Shown here in pieces: positions 1 through 3,945 of a stretch of 5,068 nt of DNA. Within the stretch, counting starts at the first letter, position 1; every line of letters starts with the position of its first letter. The notes under the pieces were generated by a model. It was not told where the DNA came from. It searched no databases and saw only the letters and a program-made list of their open reading frames with translations. Made by a program: the position numbers and the translations under genes. The stretch is from Methanomicrobiales archaeon (GTDB lineage: Archaea > Halobacteriota > Methanomicrobia > Methanomicrobiales > Methanoculleaceae). The DNA is taken from NCBI GenBank assembly GCA_012510295.1, contig JAAZID010000436.1, positions 1 through 5,068 on the forward strand, read 5' to 3'.

Positions 1-159
1 GATATCAACGCAGCGAAGAATATCGCTGCCAGGGCCGCCGTCAACCGGCCTATTGTGGTCCGCTTCCCCGACATCGGGGGAGAGGTGGAATCGCAAGCCT
101 GTAAAGAGCGTGATACCACTCACGGTATCATGCCCCCGACGAGAGGAGGGGGTAGTTGA
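1..159 (+). CDS. tnpB: TnpB (IS200/IS605 OrfB-type), C-terminal tail, partial at window edge
   Basis: The frame is open from base 1 to the TGA at 157-159 and encodes 52 residues. It opens with DINAAKNIAARAAVNRPIV. The DxNAAxNI motif is the third RuvC-like nuclease block of TnpB, an RNA-guided nuclease of IS200/IS605 elements and the ancestor of Cas12; the first Asp here is likely the last catalytic acid. The remaining tail is hydrophilic and ends in a Gly-rich stretch, as is common for archaeal TnpB. The N-terminal part, the zinc-finger block and any tnpA lie left of the window, so it cannot be judged whether the element is active. The stop codon lies at the apparent end of the element, next to a disrupted hepT on the other strand. 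Seen: the motif and the frame. Inferred: family and element type. The main alternative is a decayed tnpB fragment. Confidence 0.85.
   Translation, partial: DINAAKNIAARAAVNRPIVVRFPDIGGEVESQACKERDTTHGIMPPTRGGGS
111..154 (+). ncRNA. IS605-type right-end double hairpin, candidate omega RNA 3' scaffold
   Basis: Two perfect or near-perfect hairpins sit directly next to each other. The first pairs TGATACC (111-117) with GGTATCA (124-130) around a 6-nt loop. The second pairs TGCCCCC (131-137) with GGGGGTA (148-154), including one G-T pair, around a 10-nt loop. They lie inside the last codons of tnpB and are followed by GTTGAC at 154-159. Right ends of IS200/IS605 elements form such hairpins, which are read by the TnpA transposase, and the same region is transcribed as the omega (reRNA) guide RNA of TnpB. 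By analogy the guide part would begin just beyond the element end, around 160, in hepT sequence. The hairpins are seen directly. The RNA role is inferred. Confidence 0.5.
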
Positions 160-346
160 CGATCGCACAGATATCAAAGACGTTCTCGATGGCATACCCG
201 ATGCGCTTGTAGATACCATCTTTCACGATGCCGAGGTGCTCGAATAAGTCGATTGAGTCGGGGAGGTGCTCCCTGGCCATATCGACGCTCTCTCTCATCT
301 CCTGGAGCTTGATGCGGATTGCCGTATCCCGGATCCTTCCCGTCAC
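128..346 (-). pseudogene. hepT: HEPN-domain toxin HepT (DUF86-like), 3' half removed by TnpB element
   Basis: The gene starts with GTG at 346, overlapping the mntA stop as GTGA. It has a good ribosome site (AAGGAGAGG) just upstream and reads MTGRIRDTAIRIKLQEMRES... to about ...ENVFDICAIVN. This matches the helical N-terminal half of HepT/DUF86 HEPN proteins, which are about 135-145 residues long. After about residue 63 the frame enters the transposon end and stops at 128-130 with a foreign tail (PLLSSGA). HepT toxins carry a C-terminal RX4-6HXY motif; it is absent, so no RNase or AMP-acceptor activity is expected. The upstream neighbour mntA is its antitoxin. The true HepT/element junction is probably near 155-163. 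Family assignment rests on helix pattern and gene partner and is fairly sure. Confidence 0.75.
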
Positions 347-753
347 GCCATCCTCTCCTTGCCGATGTAATCATACAACCGGTGCTTGAAATCATCAAAC
401 TCCCGGATCGTCTGGTATGCGATGTCGTAGAGGAACCGCTCGTCGGTGCAGTAGATCACCTCTCCGCGGAGGACTTCTGTCCGGACATAGAGCGGCAGGA
501 GGGAGAAGATCTGAATGTCGTAGCGGTCGTCACAGAGTTCGGAGAGCACCGCAAATCGGAACCTGCCGGCTTCCTCACGATCTCCGTCGTAGTAGACGGC
601 GAAATCGATGTCGGACCCGGCCCCTGCCCGCCCTTCTGCGACGGAACCATAGAGGATGACGAAGCGGACCTTCTCAAACCCCTGCACAGTCTTCATCCGT
701 TCAAGTGTGTGCCGGATATCTACCCGCTCAGTCACTCCCCGGGGTGTGCTCAT
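343..753 (-). CDS. mntA: MntA-type minimal nucleotidyltransferase antitoxin
   Basis: Encodes 136 residues from ATG 753. The nucleotidyltransferase signature GSVAEGRAGAGSDID lies at residues 36-50, with Ser37, Asp48 and Asp50 as the expected metal and nucleotide ligands. YDIQIF around residue 79 may supply the third Asp. In known MntA-HepT pairs this enzyme AMPylates a Tyr in the HepT RX4HXY motif and so neutralises the toxin. Length and order (mntA then hepT, overlapping by 4 nt) fit that family. A longer start at 867 or 780 is possible, but residues before 753 do not look like the family. No ribosome site precedes 753, and an AT-rich box lies about 27 nt upstream, which suggests a leaderless message. 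The open frame shows no damage although its partner is cut by a transposon, so it may now be an orphan antitoxin. Confidence 0.85.
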   Translation of the reverse strand: MSTPRGVTERVDIRHTLERMKTVQGFEKVRFVILYGSVAEGRAGAGSDIDFAVYYDGDREEAGRFRFAVLSELCDDRYDIQIFSLLPLYVRTEVLRGEVIYCTDERFLYDIAYQTIREFDDFKHRLYDYIGKERMA

Positions 754-777
754 AATTCTAGAGTGGGTCGCTTCTCG

Positions 778-788
778 CATTAACCTAT
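778..788 (-). promoter_or_regulatory. Weak candidate TATA box for mntA
   Basis: On the minus strand the sequence reads AATAGGTTAATG, centred about 27 nt upstream of ATG 753. This is the distance expected for an archaeal TATA box that directs a leaderless transcript. The match to the TTTAWATA-type consensus is poor. Just beyond it is a 6-bp inverted repeat, GAGAGG at 798-803 with CCTCTC at 815-820, which could be an operator or chance. Confidence 0.3.
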
Positions 789-1153
789 TCCCACAGCGAG
801 AGGGGGATCGATAGCCTCTCTTCTGCGTGAGGATCATCCCCAGGCGATTCTGTCTTCTACAGATCACACCAGATGCCGTGATCTGGATTTTGTGAACATC
901 ACGCTTTTGCGTGGGGTTTCCCGGCTATCGGTGACCCGGTCTTGCATGAGGTCATCTTCGTCCTCCGTGGGCATCGGTTATCCCCTCTATGCAGTTCTGC
1001 CCTTGCCACACAGCGAAAGACCCAGATTTGCCTGATTCTCACAATTCGGAGAAAATGCCTGCGCGGAGGATCTCAAATACCATCAGGGTACCCCGACAAT
1101 AGCATAGGAAAGGATATCCTGGCCGATTTTGGAGGCTCTGGCCGAGGTAAGCA
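789..1153. other. Gene-poor stretch between mntA and hicB
   Basis: I see no convincing gene here on either strand. Open frames are short and have neither family motifs nor a ribosome site. The notable content is a perfect 8-bp hairpin at 860-885, a small CACGC-TTTT-GCGTG hairpin at 900-913, and a looser stem between GGTGACC (919-925) and GGTCATC near 950. The sequence may be a remnant of an older gene, a regulatory leader, or a small RNA locus. Confidence 0.4.
860..885. repeat. Perfect 8-bp inverted repeat (hairpin) followed by T-rich tract
   Basis: CAGATCAC at 860-867 pairs with GTGATCTG at 878-885 around a 10-nt loop. A TTTT tract at 888-891 follows on the plus strand. In form it resembles a rho-independent terminator or the stem of a small RNA, but no gene ends just upstream on the plus strand. 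It could also be an operator for the divergent mntA and hicB region. Confidence 0.45.
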
Positions 1154-1161
1154 AGTATAAG
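1154..1161 (+). promoter_or_regulatory. Candidate TATA box for hicB
   Basis: AGTATAAG lies with its centre about 28 nt before ATG 1186. There is no Shine-Dalgarno sequence before that ATG (upstream bases are GCAGTTAGTGGT). Both facts fit a leaderless archaeal transcript starting at or within a few bases of 1186, and they support that ATG over the in-frame upstream ATG at 1129. Confidence 0.5.
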
Positions 1162-1185
1162 TCTCATAGACAGGCAGTTAGTGGT

Positions 1186-1383
1186 ATGAAGCTGCGTGTG
1201 GTGCTTGAGCCCGCTGAGGAAGGAGGGTACACCGCCCATGTGCCAGGCCTTCCCGGCTGCATCAGCGAGGGCGACACGAGGGAAGAAGCCCTGCAAAATA
1301 TCAGGGAAGCGATCGACCTGTATCTTGAAGCAGTTGAGGATGATTTAGGCGAAAATGCCGAGCAGGTTGAGATTGTCGTATGA
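1186..1383 (+). CDS. hicB: HicB-family antitoxin, short form
   Basis: A 65-residue protein. It starts MKLRVVLEPAEEGGYTAHVP, followed by GLPGC (residues 21-25), an acidic EGDTREEA turn and the helix NIREAIDLYLEAVE. This is the partial RNase H-like fold of HicB antitoxins, which bind and block HicA mRNA interferase. It lacks a C-terminal DNA-binding domain, as in many short HicB proteins. The start at 1186 was chosen because the family begins at this Met and a TATA box lies about 28 nt upstream. Its stop overlaps the start of the next gene (ATGA, 1380-1383), the usual tight coupling of a hicBA operon. That partner hicA is broken, so this HicB appears to be an orphan. Its own frame looks intact. 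Confidence 0.85.
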   Translation: MKLRVVLEPAEEGGYTAHVPGLPGCISEGDTREEALQNIREAIDLYLEAVEDDLGENAEQVEIVV

Positions 1384-1600
1384 GCAGGGGTTCCTGTTCT
1401 GAATTACGACAGAATCGTTGCGATGCTTCGGCGAGATGGGGGGTTGTGATCCGCCAACGAGGCAGTCCTATCCGCCTGTAAAAACGACTGCCCGGTGAAC
1501 GGGTGTTTACGTGCCTCGGGAGGTCGGAGTGAGTTATTCGTCCGCGTATTACTCACGCAAGATTCTCAGAGACCCGAACCTTGCCGATGATAAGGTCTTC
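1380..1600 (+). pseudogene. hicA: Decayed HicA mRNA interferase toxin
   Basis: The three forward frames together spell a HicA. ATG 1380 gives MSR; then in another frame VPVLNYDRIVAMLRRDG (1390-1440); then back in the first frame VVIRQRGSPIRL (1443-1478), a TAA, and KRLPGER. A third frame from about 1505 gives VYVPREV and, later, RKILRDPNL. The lesions are: one extra G in the run at 1387-1390, one base lost in the G run 1438-1443, CCT where HicA has the catalytic His (GSH), TAA at 1479-1481 where CAA (Gln) is usual, and a frame change near 1500-1508. HicA is an RNase of about 60-80 residues with a dsRBD-like fold. Any product from 1380 would stop after 33 residues. The C-terminal part is the least certain, because it overlaps a gene on the other strand. 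Confidence 0.75.
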
Positions 1601-1780
1601 CTCCGGAGGAACCCCCTGCCCCTCTTGCTGCAACGCTTCCATGTGCCCTTCAATCGCTTCCCTGATATTCTCCAGCGTCTCCTCGATCGTCTCCCCCTGG
1701 GAGTAACATCCAGGAAGCGCCGGGACTTCTGCCCAGAGCCCGCCTTCCCCGGCTCTCCTGATCATAACCGTAAACTCCAT
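1553..1780 (-). CDS. Second HicB-family antitoxin, orphan
   Basis: Encodes 75 residues from ATG 1780. The sequence MEFTVMIRRAGEGGLWAEVP is followed by ALPGC (21-25), YSQGETIEETLENIREAI and a longer tail ending in KVRVSENLA. It aligns without gaps to the first HicB over residues 1-45 (shared GG at 13-14, LPGC at 22-25, NIREAI at 38-43), so both are the same family, but they differ too much to be a recent duplication. GGGGTG at 1787-1792 gives a ribosome site with a 6-nt spacer, which favours this start over an upstream Met at 1858. No hicA-like frame lies on its strand upstream or downstream. Its 3' end runs into the decayed hicA on the plus strand. It is probably an orphan antitoxin or a regulator. 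Confidence 0.8.
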   Translation of the reverse strand: MEFTVMIRRAGEGGLWAEVPALPGCYSQGETIEETLENIREAIEGHMEALQQEGQGVPPEEDLIIGKVRVSENLA

Positions 1781-1969
1781 TTTTAGCACCCCATCTTCAC
1801 CGCGCTCGCCTTTTCCCTGCCGCACCACGCCGCCGGCTCGCATAGATTCTACCCACATCCACCCCTCTATTCAGTGGTGGTCTCACTACAGGATATGCAT
1901 TTCGCTCTCCGGAAGCCGGCGTTCTTCCCAGATGTAAATCCCAATCAAGAGGTATCCATGATCGAATCT

Positions 1970-1990
1970 GGTATATACCTTCCAGGTGAT
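1970..1990 (+). promoter_or_regulatory. Palindromic TATA box GGTATATACC and Shine-Dalgarno AGGTGAT
   Basis: GGTATATACC (1970-1979) is a perfect 10-bp palindrome with a TATA core, about 26 nt before ATG 2001, which predicts transcription starting at that ATG. AGGTGAT (1984-1990) is complementary to the conserved 3' end of 16S rRNA and is 10 nt before the same ATG, which predicts a leadered message. The two signals are hard to use together, so either an upstream promoter also exists or one match is fortuitous. Both support the start at 2001. Confidence 0.5.
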
Positions 1991-2000
1991 ACATGGTAGC

Positions 2001-2417
2001 ATGTCAGAGATGACGTCGATTGAGATCTCAGCTGAAGTGAGAGATCGACTCAACCATCTCAGGGTACATCCTCGTGAGACATATAGCGATCTCCTTTCCA
2101 GACTGGCCTCCCGGGTGCAGACAGAACAACCTTCATGGCGCGTTCCTCTCATCTACGTCCGGATTCAGGGAACCATCCGGGAACTGGAGCGCCCGATCGA
2201 GATATCGATCGAGATGGATGGAGAGGAATATATTCTCTATAACCATGAGTATCGTCTGCTGGCTGCCGCTCCCGATCTCTCCCAGGGCCTGAAGGATATT
2301 GTTGACGAGTTTGAAGAAAACTGGGATGATTTTGTCCTGCAGGACGAGAGTACCTTACTTGCCGGTGCCCTAGAGCTGAAAGAAAAGCTCCTCTCGCTTC
2401 TACCCGGAGAGGCCTGA
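2001..2417 (+). CDS. Ribbon-helix-helix-like putative antitoxin with HicB-like C-terminal part
   Basis: A 138-residue protein. Residues 4-37 (TSIEISAEVRDRLNHLRVHP, then RETYSDLLSRLAS) look like the short archaeal ribbon-helix-helix-like antitoxin motif (DUF7557-like): a beta strand, a helix, and an ETYSD turn before the second helix. Residues about 57-135 form a second part: two beta-like strands (PIEISIEMDGEEYILYN), then acidic helices. This pattern recalls a degenerate HicB fold. The start was chosen for the ribosome site AGGTGAT and the TATA box upstream; GTG 1986 is also in frame but overlaps the ribosome site. Only 4 nt separate it from the next gene, so the two are very likely co-transcribed. 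Inferred role: antitoxin and autoregulator for the downstream HicA-like protein. The family name is tentative. Confidence 0.7.
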   Translation: MSEMTSIEISAEVRDRLNHLRVHPRETYSDLLSRLASRVQTEQPSWRVPLIYVRIQGTIRELERPIEISIEMDGEEYILYNHEYRLLAAAPDLSQGLKDIVDEFEENWDDFVLQDESTLLAGALELKEKLLSLLPGEA

Positions 2418-2421
2418 TTTT

Positions 2422-2697
2422 GTGTCCCGGAAAAACCAGGTCATCGTACGCCGCCTCGTGAAAAAGGGGTTCGAGGCTCGTATGTCAAAACATATCAAGC
2501 TGGTATTCAGGCATAACGGTTGTGATACAGGAATCCGTACATGGGTCTCCCATGGCAAAAAAGAGATCAGCGATCAGCTGCTCTCCCGTATGGCAGAACA
2601 ACTCAATCTCTCCCGACAGCAATTCCTTGATCTTGTTGACTGCAAACTTGACGGTCCGGGATTGATCGCAGTATACGAAGAGATGCATCTTTTCTGA
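2422..2697 (+). CDS. Divergent HicA-like putative toxin
   Basis: Encodes 91 residues from GTG 2422, with ribosome site GGAGAGG at 2406-2412 (9-nt spacer) inside the end of the upstream gene. The layout follows HicA. An N-terminal helix leads into KKGFEARMSKHIKLVF, where His24 sits where HicA has its catalytic GSH His. Next comes a beta hairpin (CDTGIRTWVSHGKKEI) with VSHG in place of the HicA VPxH strand, then a helix ISDQLLSRMAEQLNLSRQQF like the HicA C-terminal helix. The end adds LDLVDCKL (Cys74) and about 15 more residues. It is longer than usual HicA (60-80) and has no plain GSH motif, so it belongs to a side branch. Neighbour: the RHH-like gene 4 nt upstream. Inferred to be an RNA-cleaving toxin; catalysis is not proved by sequence. 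GTG rather than ATG may keep expression low. Confidence 0.65.
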   Translation: MSRKNQVIVRRLVKKGFEARMSKHIKLVFRHNGCDTGIRTWVSHGKKEISDQLLSRMAEQLNLSRQQFLDLVDCKLDGPGLIAVYEEMHLF

Positions 2698-2755
2698 ATT
2701 TCGACGCCTGATTCCAGAGTGAAATACCATGATGTGATGTGAAGGCATCATCTCC

Positions 2756-2773
2756 ACAGGCCCGAAGGGCTGT
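2756..2773. terminator. Weak hairpin between convergent genes
   Basis: ACAGGCCC (2756-2763) pairs with GGGCTGT (2767-2773) with one bulged G and a GAA loop. It lies 59 nt after the HicA-like stop and 63 nt beyond the stop of the convergent TIM-barrel gene, so it could end transcription for either one. No T-rich tract follows closely, and a terminator role is only a guess. The rest of 2698-2835 shows nothing recognisable. Confidence 0.25.
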
Positions 2774-2835
2774 TCCATCATCCCACACGGTGAATATTCA
2801 ACGCTGCATCGCAATCTCGACTGGCAGGGAGGGTT

Positions 2836-3675
2836 TTACCTCCCGCCATACTCCTCCCAGAGCCGGCTAAAGACCCGCACCTGCCGGGCGTAAACCTCCC
2901 GGGCGTTCTCCTTATACTCAAGCGTCGTCGGAATACTCCTGTTCTGCCGGAGCCGGCCAAAGACCGCCGCAAAATCGAGGCCGCCGTCCGGGTGGTCGAG
3001 CTCGAGGTGCTCGTCGGTGATCGAACCGCGCCTGATGTTTGAGAGGTGATGGAGGGTCACGTTGAGGGACTCAAACCGCTCGAGTTCCTCCACGAACACC
3101 TGACCACGGTAGTTTGTCGTGCAGGCGAGGTGCGGGAAGTCGAGGCAGAACTGATCGATCCTCTCGCCGGCGAGGAGTTCGAGCTCATGGGCGTCGTTCC
3201 CGAGCAGGGGGTAGCCGGCGTAGACCGCAGGAAGGTTTTCGAGGGTGAGTCGGGGGTCGAAGTATCGATCGAGGAAACAGGGGAACTCCTCCATAGCGGC
3301 GGCGTGCTCGCCGGGGAGGTACCGGCCGGCGTGGAGGACGATTATACCTGCGCCGAGGGTATCTGCAGCCTCAAAGGTCAGGGTCATGGCCTCCTCGACA
3401 TGCGCCTCGATATCGGGGAGGGGGCGGCTGTCGTAGGCCGCCGGGGCGCAGGGGTTCACCCCGTGGCTGTGGTAGGGCGCATGGATGACCGCAGGAATGC
3501 CGGCCTCAGCTACTGCCTCAAGACCCCTGCGGAGGTTTTCTCCCGGTATGACCTGGAACTGGATGTGGTCGATCGCGCGCTCTTCGTAGAGGTCTACAAG
3601 CAGTGCGAGCGTTGCCGCATCGCCGGGCCGCACCGTGCAGCCGAGGTTGTAGTCGGCCAATTGTCTATCACCCAT
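2836..3675 (-). CDS. TIM-barrel protein, xylose isomerase/AP endonuclease 2-like superfamily
   Basis: Encodes 279 residues from ATG 3675. The barrel strands carry likely metal ligands in family order: IHAPYHSH (His65, 69, 71), VLHAG (His115), LTLENLP (Glu146), CLDFPHL (Asp179, His182), TLHHLSN (His209-210), ELDHPDGGLDF (Asp227, His228) and TTLEYK (Glu253). This is the divalent-metal pattern of endonuclease IV and sugar isomerases. The product is cytosolic; no signal peptide or membrane segment is seen. Whether it is a DNA repair enzyme or a sugar isomerase/epimerase cannot be told from sequence, and the classic endonuclease IV motifs are not exact. The frame is open to GTG 3762, but the added 29 residues are Pro/Ala-rich and the barrel begins at YNLGCTV, so 3675 was chosen; neither start has a clear ribosome site. 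It lies downstream of tRNA-Gln on the same strand, with a weak box (TCATAAGTT) at about 3802-3810. Confidence 0.8.
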   Translation of the reverse strand: MGDRQLADYNLGCTVRPGDAATLALLVDLYEERAIDHIQFQVIPGENLRRGLEAVAEAGIPAVIHAPYHSHGVNPCAPAAYDSRPLPDIEAHVEEAMTLTFEAADTLGAGIIVLHAGRYLPGEHAAAMEEFPCFLDRYFDPRLTLENLPAVYAGYPLLGNDAHELELLAGERIDQFCLDFPHLACTTNYRGQVFVEELERFESLNVTLHHLSNIRRGSITDEHLELDHPDGGLDFAAVFGRLRQNRSIPTTLEYKENAREVYARQVRVFSRLWEEYGGR

Positions 3676-3820
3676 TGGGTGTGGGTTTCCGGGCACCATC
3701 AGGGTGCCGGCCGGCTGGGGGATCTCTCTGGCCGGCGCCTGTGCCCGGGGGGCCTTTTGCACAGAACTACCGGTTTACTCATGACAGGGATGCGACCGTA
3801 ACTTATGAGGATAGAGGTAG

Positions 3821-3893
3821 TAGCCCGGAGCAGATTCGAACTGCTGTCGCAAGGTCCAGAGCCTTGCATGATTGACCTCTACACTACCGGGCT
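3821..3893 (-). tRNA. tRNA-Gln (anticodon CUG)
   Basis: A 73-nt cloverleaf. The acceptor stem AGCCCGG (3893-3887) pairs with CCGGGCT, then discriminator A (3821). The D arm is short. The anticodon stem CAAGG/CCTTG carries loop CTCTGGA, so the anticodon is CUG and reads CAG. The T arm GCAG-TTCGAAT-CTGC is canonical. The 3' CCA is not encoded (the next bases are CTA), which is common in archaea and requires a CCA-adding enzyme. In archaea this tRNA is normally first charged with Glu and then amidated by GatDE. No intron is present. Confidence 0.96.
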
Positions 3894-3922
3894 ATTCGGC
3901 TCTAAACTGTTGTTTGTAAGTC

Positions 3923-3930
3923 CTAATTAA
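3923..3930 (-). promoter_or_regulatory. TATA box for tRNA-Gln
   Basis: TTAATTAG on the minus strand lies 30-37 nt upstream of the mature tRNA 5' end. This is a usual archaeal box A position for a tRNA with a short leader. It is the only AT-rich block in the 52-nt gap between thyA and the tRNA, so the tRNA need not depend on read-through from thyA. Confidence 0.55.
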
Positions 3931-3945
3931 GGTGACGCCCGGGGG

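Noticed and set aside
319..783. Long plus-strand open frame opposite mntA
   Set aside because: It is the shadow of the mntA nucleotidyltransferase frame, which carries the clear GS...SDID motif; the plus frame has no family motif.
942..1160. 72-codon plus frame in the mntA-hicB gap
   Set aside because: No ribosome site, no motif, and irregular codon use; better treated as non-coding.
1511..1786. Plus-strand frame as a separate gene
   Set aside because: Its first part fits the decayed hicA, and the rest is the complement of the second hicB.
1895..1999. A 34-codon plus frame (MHFALRKPAFFPDVNPNQ...) before the RHH-like gene, and minus frames at 1797-2152
   Set aside because: No recognisable family and no ribosome site; they overlap the promoter region of the RHH-like gene.
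2485..2814. Minus-strand 109-codon frame opposite the HicA-like gene
   Set aside because: No ribosome site or motif; the plus-strand gene has operon spacing, a ribosome site and HicA-like architecture.
3046..3801. 251-codon plus-strand open frame
   Set aside because: It mirrors the TIM-barrel gene, whose minus frame holds ordered metal-ligand motifs; the plus frame is an effect of GC-rich third positions.
3821..3893. tRNA-Gln as an integration (att) site
   Set aside because: No second copy of the tRNA 3' end is present in the window and no integrase gene is seen; the sequence on both sides looks core-like.
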